Assembly: GCA_013180625.2 (NCBI GenBank)
Contig: SNVD02011144.1
Coordinates: 186,001-250,000 of the forward strand
Length of the DNA: 64,000 bases
Direction of reading: 5' to 3'
Origin: Boswellia sacra
Taxonomy: Eukaryota; Streptophyta; Magnoliopsida; Sapindales; Burseraceae
The position numbers were made by a program, and so were the translations under genes. Each line of letters begins with the position of its first letter. Position 1 is the first letter of the stretch. The notes under the pieces were generated by a model. It was not told where the DNA came from. It ran no database searches and saw nothing but the letters and a program-made list of their open reading frames with translations. Shown piece by piece: positions 1 through 12,500 of the stretch.

Positions 1-387
1 ACGTTATATCAATTTTATATACAAACTTTGTATGCATCATTATTTTTGAGCATATTTATTTCTACTTCTCTACCGATCAGACAATCTTTTTTTACTCTCA
101 AAAACTTTTCTAAATTTTTATTAAATTTTTCAAAAACGTCCCTCTATATATATATATGAAAATTTTTGCTCTCCATCAAGTGAGCATAAATTCATTGATT
201 CTTGGTACACCAAGAAAAAACCTTCATAAGAGCTACACTCTCATGCCAATATCAATTCCCCTGTGAAAAGAAACAACAGCAAGTGTATCTGTAAATCACA
301 ACCCAGAAAATTAGTGCTAAATGCAATTGGAACGTTATAACTGCTACTGCTTTTACAAAACTGAATCAAGGTTTGTGTATTTGTTCT
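1..387. other. 3' flank of the GrpE gene
   Basis: AT-rich sequence downstream of the GrpE stop codon (the gene reads leftwards). The part nearest 388 is probably 3' UTR. I see no other gene here. Confidence 0.4.
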
Positions 388-3300
388 TCAAGAGGACTCT
401 GCTTCAACTTCTACCGGGCTCTCTTCAGTGATTTCACTTTCACCCACATCGGCCCTGTCTTCCTCTGGTTTTACTTCTTCTGGCTTTGCAGGCCCAGGAC
501 CAGCCGATACCTTCACCATTGACGGACGTAAAAGTCTGTCACCCAGTTTAAACCCCTTCCGGAATTCTGCGACAATGATGCCTTCATCAAATTCTTCAGA
601 TTCCTCCCGCATAATTGCTTCATGCAGCTTTTAGAAGGAAAAATGAAATTTGTCAGAAAATTGCCTTACATTTTTATAACATCCACCCATGAGAGACAAC
701 TTATTAGGATTTTCGGCACTGAAGTATCATAAAATCATCTTTATGACACTTAACAACGAAACTTTCAACAAGTTTACCACTTTACAACCCACATATGACC
801 TCACTGTATAAACTGTTTCATTTCAGGTTTTTAAGCCAAGTTTAGACTGAAATTCAACTAATCCACATTGTTAATTCTGTTAACTCACCGAGTTGGCTCA
901 AATCAATCAAGACTTGGTTTGAGTTAAAGCGCGTTTCCAGGTCTTCACAAAACCTGAACGTACTTGATTAAGTACTCGAAAAAAGTCATTAAGTACTCGA
1001 CTGAATTTCGAGCCAACTCGGTACTTCACCTGCATTCCGCCAGTTATGGAATTATATCATCATCAACACACAACTACAAAGATATAGCTATATTTTTACA
1101 TCATTTTATTGATCAATAAGACTTGTTTTCATCAGGACAGAGCTTATGATTCAGAAATATGCTAACATAGGAAGTGTTCCTTGATTAGTCGGTCAATCTT
1201 CTGGAGATTTGAGACCATGAATATAATCTTATTCCACATAGCAAATGAATAGGAAGCAGACTGAGGGTCTTTCATCAAAAGGAGAAAATTAAAGAGAGTT
1301 GTTTTGGTTTTATAATTAGTTTATTTTCATTTCTCTATTTAAAATCAATTAAAGAAAGTTATAAATGAGAAGAAAGAAACTTTTTTCTCTTTTTAATTTT
1401 ATTTAAAGCGTGTCTTTCATGCCTACTTGACATTAACATAACAAGATAACTCACCAATGGATCAAACGGCTTCCCAACAGTATCCACAGTGACAACACCA
1501 AGTGAACCAAGAATTTCCACTAGCTGCTTATATATGCTCTGATAGCTGTTGTTTATCTTTTCCTCTCCCTCTGTCTCCACCTTGATTTGATTTTTAGCTC
1601 TCTCAAAATTATCCAAAACTTGTAACAATCTCTCCACAACTTCCCCTTGAGCATTTGTTACCAGTGAAAGGCGTTCCCTCTCTGTCCTCTTCCGAAAGTT
1701 GTCAAAGTCTGCACTAATCCTAAGAACACGATCCCTCTCTACTGTCAATTCTTCAGCCAATTTAGTCACTTGACTCTCAAGAACAACTCTCTCTTCTTCA
1801 ATGGATTTTAAGAAAGCTTCTATCTCAGCAACTCTAGAATCATCATTATTAGCTAAAGCTTCTTTGTATGATTGAAGCAACTCAATTATGACAGAAGTTC
1901 GTGCCTCCTCTGCTGCATCTGTGGAGCCATCATCATCACTAGCACCCTCTTCAACACCAACAGCATCATCTGAAGAATCCTGTTACACAAATTTATTAGT
2001 AGCTTCACAAAAAATTTTCCGTCAAAATCCATTATAAATTGTCTTGCTAAAAAAATTTAAAAACAAATAGGAGCCAGATATTTGGATCATGACATGAATA
2101 ACTTGAAATTGCAGCCACAACAAATTGTCTTAAGAGAAATGGCCAATCCAGACATTAAGGAACAGACTAGTAAAGAAAATATGGTGCAACAGCAACCATT
2201 AGTGCTTCTGACCATAATGTTATCCCGCATATTCACTGGTACAGTTGACTAGCAAGTATAAACAAAATGCACGCTGAAAGTCACAATTTCAAAGTGCTCC
2301 AACATATGCCATCTCCACAGGCCCTCACTGATTAACAAAGCAATTTTGGCCCTTCTATGACTACTATTTAAGCTATTATGAGTTAAGCTGCTATGCACAG
2401 AAGATAAAACCTCCAGAAAAAAATAGTACAGATGTACTGGTCAAAATTAGTAAAATTAAGTGGGTCACTATTCCATTAATCATTTTTGAACTTTTTTAGC
2501 TAAATACATATTTCACAGTGACTCCACACAAACTACATAAACTCACCCATAAAAATAATAACTTCGAATAGTAAATTCCTTTCTCCCAAAGTTGCTCCAT
2601 TTCATAAAAGAAGAGCGGAAATCTGCTTAATATTTGGGAGTATTCTCTATTCCCATTCTATTTTTATTCATATTTTTGTGCCAATAGTGCTTCTTCCTAC
2701 AACATGTAGTTAATTTGTTACCTTAATTTTCTTCTGTGGCGTAATTCTCTTCACATGGCAGAAACATAAAAATGATTTTTCATACCTTTTAAGCATATTT
2801 TTTTCTTTATGAAGAAAAAAAAATTGTTTTAAGTTCATTTGAAAGCAGATAATTCCTAAAAGCTTTAAGCAAGCCCTCACAATGAAGAGCGCTCACATCT
2901 AATACCAGGTATGTTATGGGGAACCTAGTATAAAATAGCCGAGGGAAAAAAATTCAGAAGAAATGCAAGAAAATCTAAGAGAATTCTTTGAGGAAAAAAT
3001 CTGTACTTATTAATAATCAATCTTGTTTGTGTCCAACAAAACAAATGAAAGGCCATATATAAAATGGCCAACTCCCTGACTAGAACAGAAATTTATTAAA
3101 ATCCTTAATGATAGCCAAATAGTCAAAATCCCTAAATAAACAAATTCCAAGTTATAAAATCCCTAAATTTTTAGAATGACTAAAATGACCTAAATAGCTA
3201 ATAAGTATGTCCTCATTAATCTGTCTTTTAGCAAAATTGCAATTTTGCAACTTCCTCAATAAGACAGGCAAACTCCATGAAGTAATCCAACCACATGCAA

Positions 3301-6300
3301 AACTTCAAGGAGCTTTAATTTAAACACTTTCAATAGTTCGTTTTCTTTCCACTGTTGAATGAAAGTCTCTAAAATTTCAGTAATACATATATTTTAATTT
3401 CAATTGAATTCTTTTAATCATACAGAGGATCTGTACAAAACCAACCCCACCACATCAATGCTTGCAGCGTGGCCCCAAGGAAATGTTGTCAATAAGAGTT
3501 AAACCTTAGACCTAATACTTCTTAGGCATTTAGCACTGAGCCAACCCCTATATAAGATAATGTTTCTAAAGTAATATAAAATTATAGTTCGGGCCATAAC
3601 AATAGTAAAAGTAATAAACCACTATCGTCCAATAATCAATCATCTTTTTAGCTTTGGTCACAAAACATACAAATTGGTATAAATAGAACCTATCTAAAAT
3701 AATATCATTTATTTTGTAACAATCATGTATTCCAGGTAACAGAAAAACTATTGTATGTTATAATTATTGAGTGGTTATCCAGCATAATCTGTCCACTTAT
3801 CTAATTTAATGACATGCGGTAAAAGAAAAAGCATGTTTGAAACTAATAATATCATGTTAAACAGGTGTTAATGAAAATTATAATTCCACTTAGGCTAATA
3901 GTGGGTCTTCCACCAGGAAAACATATATCCTTTATTGTTAACCAGCAAATTAATAAATAAATTTAATTTTTCTGCTGGCTAGCGGCCAGGGCTTAGTTTG
4001 CCACGATTTGAATATATCTCCAGAAAAATATAGTTTTAAAAATTTAGTACATGCTTACATTCCTAGAGCTGCTGTAACAGCATATGGATGGCAGATTTCC
4101 ATTCTAGTATTTGCTCTATCTGATCCAAATACAAAACTTGTATTGTAGTACTTCAACTTTGATTTGAGTTTTTTTTGGTTCCAGTTAGCTGTCTGATTAA
4201 TATCTAACCCCACATTACATCAGTTTTGTGCATTTGAGCAAACACAATCCTTATTCTGCTATATAGTTATCTTGTTAAACAATAAGGTAAGCAATATCAA
4301 ACATAATAGAGAGACCAAAACCTACAAGAAAGAGATTGAATACTTTGGGTATGTAGTAAATGATATGTGGAAAAAGCAAAACAATTTTCTTAAGTATTGA
4401 AAATGAAGGCCAAACTCATCCAAAATTATGACATAGTAATATCCCATGGTTGAAGCTGATTGAAAGAAGATTGCAATCGATATGAAACTTGATTTGAAAG
4501 GAAAAAAAAAAATGAAGAACATGTTAATACTGCAAAAAGTCAGCAGCAAAAATTAAGATTACAACTACTAATCAATTTTTTCTTTTTGATACCTAAGGTG
4601 CTGCAGGTTTTATATCATTAACGTTTATCCTTCCCCTCATTGTCTTTCAACTTTTTTCATTCAGAAACACATCACATTATATTTGAGTCTAGGCCCAGAG
4701 TATTCCCACCAACCAATTACGTTATACCCACTATACATACTTGTTTATAGGAGAATGGTTCATACAAGCTAATTAAGGAGCTAATGTACAAAAAGATTTT
4801 CAAGTTCTAGTCCAAAGGTGGTGATTGAATATTGAGAATGATGCTACTATTGCACTTCAAAATTTGATATTGAATTTACTGCAGAATGAGGAGAATAAAA
4901 TCCATGAAGAGAAACTATAGAAAAGAATGTGAAAGGGACTTAAATGAGAGTTGGGCAAAGTTCCATAAATTTACTTCTGAGCTAGGCTTGGTTTTCTATG
5001 GATTCTCTATGGGAGCTAGGCTTGGTTTTCTATGGATTCTCTATGGGCGCTAGTATATAGAGGTTTTTGCTTGATTTTTGAAAAAGTTTTATTAGCTGCG
5101 TTAACGATCTCTAGATGGAAGATCATTCAGTTGAATTGACAATTTTTTACGTTAATTCTATCTTATCTTTAGAGTTTATATGTTAATCCCCACAGGTCAT
5201 AGTTTTCATGCCATTTTTGGTTTTTTCTTTGCTAAAATTTGCTAAAAATGGCACAAACACTTCATTTGCTACATTTCAGCTTTAGCTTAAGTTTCATATG
5301 GGTTTAATTAGCCGTCTACTAACCAGTTTCTAACGCTGCACAATAATATACAGTATGTCCATAAGCTTAGACCGCTATTTACTAGAGGATTATATTATAT
5401 TTGACTTACTGCAAAAACTCAACCAAAACTACAACAGATGTGCTCTTATGGCATCTTAACATTTCTTGTACTAAAAATCCATTCAGCCGCAACCTTCTGA
5501 TCCCTCCCAAGTCTAGAACAGCACAAGGCAGTCAACAAATCTTCACCAAATGCCTACTTAACCATTTTTCACATAAAACGAATGTGCCTTAAGACATAAC
5601 CACATCTCAGTCAATCTCAAAGTTCACAAGAAGCACTTGGAAGTTCCATTTTCTCAAGGCGACTTGTTATATAAGTAAACAACCGCTTGACCCAATACGT
5701 TAAGCTCCAAAATTGCAGAAACATTCTTAAACATTAATTCCTAATTTTCTCTATTTATCTGATATGGGACTCTTCTAAATCCAACATCCCACTTCAAATC
5801 TACTAGTCCTTAACTTTTCCTCACCTTATCTCTTGCTGTCTCAAAAGCTTCCAACATTCATTTCTGACTTTATTCCTACTACTCCTCACAATGTAAAACT
5901 TGCACACAAGCATAAATGGCCAGAGCCTCATGCCAAAGGTCAACAAAAAAATAAATAAATAAAATTTCAAAAAAAAGTACTAGCATTTCCTTCTCATCAA
6001 TGCATAGAATTTAGAGTAATCTCATGCTAGTATTTATTAATAGCCCAATAATGAGAAAACTTCCATTCCATAAACATAAAGATTCCATACCCCAAATAGG
6101 AATTTTTTCCCTTTTTGGGAAATCTAAACTAAGACTAAGGGTGTGTTCGGTTGTAAGAAAAGAAAAAAAAAATAGTGAGGAAATAAAAAAATTAAGGGAA
6201 GGTACAAGGTTTGGGAGATATTTTTCTTTGTTTTGTTTTGACATTGGAATTATAGATGGAAAGGAAACACTCATAAATTGATTGGATGCAATTACCATCA

Positions 6301-7803
6301 ATATTAAAATATACGATATCCATTATTAAATAAAAGTGGATTAAAAATAAAGAATTGCCTATTAGATTAATATTTATATATTAAACCAATATAAAATTTT
6401 TAAAATGCATATTAAATTACAATAAAATTTTATCAAACAAATCTATTATTTATTAAATAGTAATACCATAAGATATTCACAAATTTATATTAACATTTTA
6501 TAAAAAGTTATTTATTTAATAAATAGTTAAATTTTGCTTTTTATTTAAAAATAATAAATAATATGCATTAATATATTATTAAAAATTAATTTAGATTTGT
6601 TAAAATAAATAATTGTTTAAATATTATGAATTAAAATTTAAAAAACAAATTACCATCAATATTAAAATATAGGATCCTCGTCTAACTAACGATTTCCCTT
6701 TTCGTCCAAATTTTGTCACTGATCATGTTGCCACTTTGCCACATACAGTGGTTCTCTTTTTGGAATCAGCCATTAAACTTCATTTTGGACGACGAACGGC
6801 ACATCCCATAACAATGACACCACCTCAAACGAGTAGAGGACCGGAGCTTGATACTGGCGGTGACGTCGGACGTACAAATATGCCAGCTGTTGTAGGCGAC
6901 GCTAACCGAAAACAATTTTTCAAAATTTGTAATTTTTTTAAATTTTAAAAAATATAAATTTTGCAATTTTTTAATTTTTAAAAAATAAAGTAATCAATTA
7001 TATTTTTAATTATTTTATTAATTATTTACAAAATAATTTAATTAGTTATTTAAATAAGGTTAGTTTTGATCATATACAAAATATAGAGGTGAGATTAGTT
7101 CAATAATTTAGTATATAATTCCTGAGAACATCGAGTTTTCGGAAACCCAATTATAAATTTTATGTTTTAGGATATTATAATTTAGTAATCCATTTTCCTC
7201 CCACTTTTAATCAAACTGAACAAAGGAAAAGGGGCTCCTTGGGAAACCATTTTCCTTTCCCCCACTTTTAATGCAATCGAACGGGCGTAAGGTCAAGCAA
7301 AACCCCAGTAACATTACAGGAAGGGGTTCCGGTAACATTTGACTGACTCTTTCAAGGGAAATTGAAACTTAAATAGCAACTACACTCAAAGTCGCTGTCA
7401 AAAAAATAATAAAGAGATAATCCGGTAACATTACTGGACCACTAAATTCCGGCAAGTTTTGGCCTTCCTAAAAGCCTATCCATTCAATTACTAAATCAAA
7501 ATTAAAAATTAATCAAAATAATACCTCGACTTGGGGCTCTTCAACCTCCTCCTGGGTCTCGGTGGTTTCGGTTTCTCCGGTGGAAGCCAAAGGCCAGAAC
7601 TTTACATACCGGAGGGAGGGACGGTGGTTGGACGCGCCGAACCGCAGAGGAGTTGTAAGAGAGCAGAGCCTGCTAGTGCTTCTACGCTCTTGTCTGAAAG
7701 AAACGCTAAAAGGTTTCGGGGACTTCAAGGGAATGGTTGCCGTTGCACGTGTCGAAGGCAGCGGAGGCGCCTGAAACGGCGGCGTTTTGATAACTGTGGC
7801 CAT
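388..7803 (-). CDS. CGE1/EMB1241-like: Chloroplast-type GrpE co-chaperone (nucleotide-exchange factor of Hsp70)
   Basis: Three exons on the minus strand: 7525-7803, 1455-1979 and 388-627, all phase 0, with GT-AG introns. The product is 347 aa. GrpE proteins release ADP from DnaK-type Hsp70; this one should act in the plastid stroma. Exon 1 (residues 1-93) is rich in Ser, Thr, Pro and Arg and poor in acid until its Glu-rich end, as in a transit peptide. Exon 2 (94-268) holds an acidic start, the long coiled coil, and the conserved run containing ADFDNFRKRTERE. Exon 3 holds the beta-domain with HEAIMREES and KGFKLGDRLLRPSMVKVS. An acidic tail with Glu, Pro and Ser follows. The start is the first ATG in frame. 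The 5.5-kb first intron contains repeats. Family assignment is firm; the plastid location and the exact Arabidopsis counterpart are inference. Confidence 0.92.
628..1454 (-). other. GrpE intron 2
   Basis: An 827-bp intron between FDPL and LHEAIMREE. The donor reads GTGAGT and the acceptor AAAAG on the minus strand. Content is AT-rich unique-looking sequence. Around 900-1020 the words gagttggctc and aagtactcga recur in short inverted and direct copies. I see no coding content. Confidence 0.6.
4979..5046. repeat. 34-bp tandem duplication
   Basis: Two adjacent copies of a 34-bp unit beginning gagctaggcttggttttcta, essentially identical. It lies in GrpE intron 1. Confidence 0.8.
6139..7287. mobile_element. 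Possible PIF/Harbinger-like non-autonomous element
   Basis: The left end reads GGGTGTGTTCGGTTG and the right end CAATCGAACGGGCG, which are imperfect inverted repeats. Both sides are flanked by TAA (6136-6138 and 7288-7290), the target duplication expected for PIF/Harbinger elements. The core is very AT-rich and has no transposase. Inside, the 23 bases starting attaccatcaatatt occur at 6291-6313 and again at 6649-6671, so the structure may be nested. The terminal match is weak outside the central GTTCGRTTG. Confidence 0.4.
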
Positions 7804-9069
7804 TGAGGGGGAAGTGAAACGGAGAGATAAGGGTGGCCAGTGGGTGGAAACAAGAAGAGAGTTGGGGTTGGGCGAGCGGAGAGTTTCAGTCCTGAAGAGT
7901 TGATATTGTTTGATTTGGACCGTTGGATGGAGTTTGGTATTTGAATCTGACGGTGAAGATTTAGAGGGTGGAGGAAAGATCTAGAAAATAGTAAATTTAA
8001 AGTAATTTCTCTCAAAATATTAATTTATTTTTTATAGTTTGTTGCAAATTAATGTAGAATCAAGCTTTTCGATTTAATCACTATTAATTAAATATAAATA
8101 TATTCTTGTACATTCTAGAAATACAAAGAATTTAATAGGGATAATATCTCATTGTCTGAGATGAATATCGACTAATTAAAAAGAATGAAAAGAGTTAGAA
8201 TCAAAAAGGGTTTGTATTAAAATGCATAATTAAATTCTCAAAGGTTACAAAGCCTCTTAATTATAATAAATGGTAACATAAATAGATAAACACAGGTCTT
8301 CTCTTAATTTTAACAAAGTTAAAGAAAATAATCAAGAGAAACTAACTTTTAAAGTTTTTAAATATTTAATAAAGTAACCTAATGATAATACCATCATCCA
8401 TGCAGGAAATCTCCATAAATGAGAGTGGCGTTAAAGATAAACACAATTAAAAAATATTAGATGATATTAATAATCTCAATATTGGTTGCCCAAAATGAAT
8501 TTATAATTCTTCAAAAGTAAAAAAAAAAAAATAGAAAACTTTATTACTTTGTTTTTATTTATATTATTTATTATTTGCTTTTAGTTATATAAGTGGCATT
8601 TATGATCACTAACCAACCTCCAAGTAATTTCTTATTATTAGTAATGTTTGCATAGATTTATGTGGAACAACATTTTTTGATAAAAATTTAAGATTTTATT
8701 TCTTTAAACTATTTTAAAATATTTTATATTATTCATTGTTCATCACACTATTAAGATTTTACCTTAAAACTTCAATTTCTCCTCTCTCTCATTTATTTAC
8801 AAATAACTGTTGGATATTGTATTGAACTCTCCACTATTATATTTCTCTGTTTTCCAATAACTGATTGCTTTGTTTTGGCAAGAAATTGGATAAAAAATGT
8901 TAAGTATCATTTTCATTTCATCCATCTTTGATGAGAAAATTCATCTACTACTAAGAGTAGGCTTTTTAATTGAAAAAGTAGTATACTTCAAACTTATGTA
9001 TCACCATCAACTGTTGACATGGAGACTTCAATCTATAAAAATTTTTATATAAAATCTCTGAAATAAAAA
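7804..9069. other. 5' flank of GrpE up to retrotransposon A
   Basis: The first 200 bases upstream of the GrpE start are less AT-rich and pyrimidine-rich on the minus strand, as expected for a 5' UTR and promoter. The rest is AT-rich intergenic DNA with no recognisable gene. Confidence 0.4.
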
Positions 9070-9074
9070 TTAGG

Positions 9075-9444
9075 TGTTATGGCCATAACAATATTGGGCC
9101 TCAATTATTTCTAGTACAGTAAGCCCATTACTAAAGCCCATTATTTGGGTCTATTATCTGGGTCTCACAATGATCCATCTTGACTCCTATATAAACCCTC
9201 CGAATTATTACTCAAGGCATGCACACTTTTCTGAACTCATTCTCTCTCTAAATTTCCTCTGCTTTTGAGAACTTCTCTCTATAGAAAATTTTCCCAGAAA
9301 ATTCCGGAGTGCCGGAAACTGACTTGAGCGTAGGAGGGTTTTCGCCGGCACCCCTGACTATTTTTCTTTGCTCGCAGGATTGGACCCGACGTACAATTCG
9401 AGCTCCAACCCGCTTCCCGGCCGCCTGGAAATCGTGCATCAACA
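9075..9444 (+). repeat. 5' LTR of element A
   Basis: Starts TG and ends CA. It begins with the 16-bp perfect palindrome TGTTATGGCCATAACA. A TATA box (TATATAAA) lies at 9188-9195, with a pyrimidine-rich stretch about 50 bp further on. It pairs with 19558-19927. Confidence 0.93.
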
Positions 9445-9465
9445 GTTTGCGCCGTCTGTGGGAAA
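9445..9465 (+). promoter_or_regulatory. Primer-binding-site region of element A
   Basis: Immediately after the LTR comes gtttgcgccgtctgtgggaa, the position and type of sequence used for a tRNA primer. I do not assign the tRNA. Confidence 0.55.
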
Positions 9466-9520
9466 CGACAATTTAAGCCTCTTTAGTTGTTGCTCCCATC
9501 CAAACGTACTCAAACACACC

Positions 9521-12500
9521 ATGAGTCACGAATCCCAACACTCAATCTCCCTAGAGGTTGACGAAAAAATCGAGGTCGAAGCGCCTCCCCGACGTCGAAG
9601 GGTAGTTGACACAGGGAGAGCTTTAGTGATATCCTCTGGGGTGGGGCCTAACCTCAGGCAACCCCGACTTCCACTTAGAAGACCGAGGAAGGGCAAGACG
9701 AATCGATTAACTACCATGGAACATACCATGCGAAATTTCAGCGAACAAATGAATCGTATGGTGACTATGTTCAACCAAGCATTTGGACAAAGTGCTCAAT
9801 AGGCAGCAAACACTGCTGGGAATAACCCAATTAGTGCCATGGTAGTACCTAATGTCCAAACGGATGTTGGTGGGCGTCCTGATTTAGTCGTCCAGACTAC
9901 TGGATTGCCTCGCCATCAGGTCATTCAACCAAATCTTCCCCATCTTATTGTTCAAGGAGGGGATGGTCGCCCAAAGATTCCCTCTCCCTCGTACATCATA
10001 TCTGAACAACAATTAGCAGCAGTAGACCTTCGACACTCTTTGAACAAGAAGCGCCATACAAGCGTTGAGCAGGAACCAAGGGGAAGTAATATTGATCAGC
10101 CAGCTTATTCTTATCATGGTCCTTACGCTCCGGGGGGTAATTATCAGTCAAAGAGAAATCGCCGCAGCTCACTACCTAGAGTTAAGAATCATCGCCCAGA
10201 TGTTGTCCCAATGGATGTCTCAGGGGAGGAGACATCGGATAATCATTATACGGAGTTCAAGCGAGAAATGGATGAAAAAATCCATAAACTGGAGAAGTTG
10301 ATTAAGCGTTCAGGAGGAGAAGAAGATGGTCATCCACAATGGGAATCACCATTTGCTGAAGATATCCTTAGGGAAAGATACCCATACGGATTCCGGATGC
10401 CGCAACTTAAGCTGTACCAAGGGACGACGGACCCCCGAGAGCATTTAGACTCTTTTATTTCTCATATGGAGATACAAGGGGCTTCAGGGGGAATCATGTG
10501 TAGAACTTTTTCTCTCACCCTTGGAGGATCTACTAAGCAATGGTATAGAAGGCTACCAGCTGCATCCATCTCCAGCTTTGATGAACTTGCTCGTAGTTTC
10601 CTCACACATTTTAGCAATATGAAGACAAGAAGTTGACCAGCACAAAGCCTTCTGTTAATCAAGCAGGGTCGTAATGAATCCCTCCGTGCGTTTGTGGACA
10701 GATATCAGCGGGAGGTTGCCCGAGTGGATCTATTTAACGATGGTTACGCTATGCAAGGTTTGGTTCAAGGAATCAGAGGGGAGCTCCCTCTAGCATGGGA
10801 ATTCTCTGTTAACCTCTCACGCACGTACCAAGAAGCATTAGCAAGGATCTCTAGCCATGCTGATGCAGAGGAAATTTTTCAAGCAAATTACCCTGGGCAG
10901 ACTCCGGTGATACCTAATTCCTCACGTGCAGATAGACGACCATATGATAATCATAGAAGAGAATCTCATGATAGAAATCGAAGGTCGATTCCGGATCGAC
11001 GCTCTGATCGCTTCTTGTTGCAAGGGTCATCCACCCAACCCCGCCAAGAGCATCATAATCGACCTCAGGAGGAACACCGCACTTTCACATTACTTAATAT
11101 GCCACAGTAGGATATCTTGAAGGAAATCAAAGATAAAGGTCTACTGAAAGAACCTGCCCCCTTACGGTCGAATCCAAAAACAAGAGACAAGAGAAAGTTT
11201 TGTTATTTCCACCAGGCTCATGGTCATAATACTGCAGACTGTTTCGAACTGAGGAGACAAATCGAGGGTCTTATCAAGGATGGCCAGCTACAAGAATACA
11301 TTTATCGGCCCCCTGAACCATCCAACAAGAATGACAAAGAGAAGGAACCATTAGAAGAAGTAGCCACAATTTTTGGGGGAGTAGTGGCTGGTTCGAGTTC
11401 CCAAGCCTGAAGGCACCTAGCTAGGCAAGCAAGATATGACCTCCCTCGCCACGAAGTCAACTTGACAGCCTCCTCCACCAATGTTGAGGATCGTGATGTT
11501 ATCTCCTTTTCATCGCAAGATGCGCAGGGTATCCATCATCCACATTGTGATGCCTTGGTCCTTACAGTAATAGTGGCCAATAAAAGGCTACGAAGAGTAC
11601 TGATTGACAACGGAAGCTCGGCTGACATAATGTCATTGGATGCATTTGATCGATTGGGTCTTAACTGTAAAGATATGAGAGGCATCCAAACTTCCCTGAT
11701 AGAATTCACTGGAGGAAAAGTTATTCCCAAAGGAGTAATTTCGTTACCAGTGACCTTGGAAGAAGGTTCCCTGCAAACAACCAAGATGGTGAACTTCTTT
11801 GTAGTAGATCACCCGGGTGTTTATAACGTCATTCTTGGACGGCCATCACTTTACGACTTCAAGGCCGTGATGGGTGTCTATCATCATGTCCTAAAATTTC
11901 TAACACCTGCAGGGATAGAAGAAGTAAGAGGTGAACAACGAACCTCTCGAGAATGCTACAACATGGCTTTCAAAGAGAAGGCACATAAGCTATGGATGAT
12001 TCGTGGAGAACCATCCGAGGGGATGGAAAGTTTGGATCCACGAGAACAAGAGAAAGGGGAGGTTGTAGCTCCAATGGAAGGGATGGATGACGTCCCAGTT
12101 TGTTTGAATAATTCAGAGAAGACAGTGAAGGTGGGTAAGAATCTTCCTCTACCAATCAAGGATAGGTTGATTGGTTTTCTCCGAGAGTACAGCGACGTTT
12201 TTGCATGGTTTCACGAAGACATGCCTGGCATAGACCCGAATATAGCTGTCCACCGCCTTAATGTCAATCCTCAGGCTCAACCCGTTCGACAAAAGAGGAG
12301 GTACCAAGCCCCAGAGCCTTCAGAGGCGATTGCCTTAGAAGTGGGAAAACTCTTGACAAGTGGAATCATTCAAGAGGTAAACTATCCCGAATGGCTCTCT
12401 AATGTTGTATTGATGAAAAAAGTCAATGAAAAATGGCGTGTCTGCATCGACTTCAAAGATTTGAATAAGCATTGTCCAAAAGACAGTTTTCCACTGCCCA

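Larger units (their letters stand above)
1980..7524 (-). other. GrpE intron 1 (5.5 kb)
   Basis: Intron between PQVE and DSSDDA. It is very long for a plant intron and appears enlarged by repeats: a 34-bp tandem duplication at 4979-5046 and a possible inverted-repeat transposon at 6139-7287. At 3121-3139 it has 19 bases that recur in opposite orientation at 61691-61709. The short open frames inside show no recognisable protein. Confidence 0.6.

Noticed and set aside
6736..6966. Small open frames in GrpE intron 1
   Set aside because: No family resemblance and opposite-strand frames overlap; the region is inside a likely transposon.
7531..8015. Open frames around the first GrpE exon on both strands
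   Set aside because: They are other-frame readings of the GrpE transit-peptide exon and its 5' flank.
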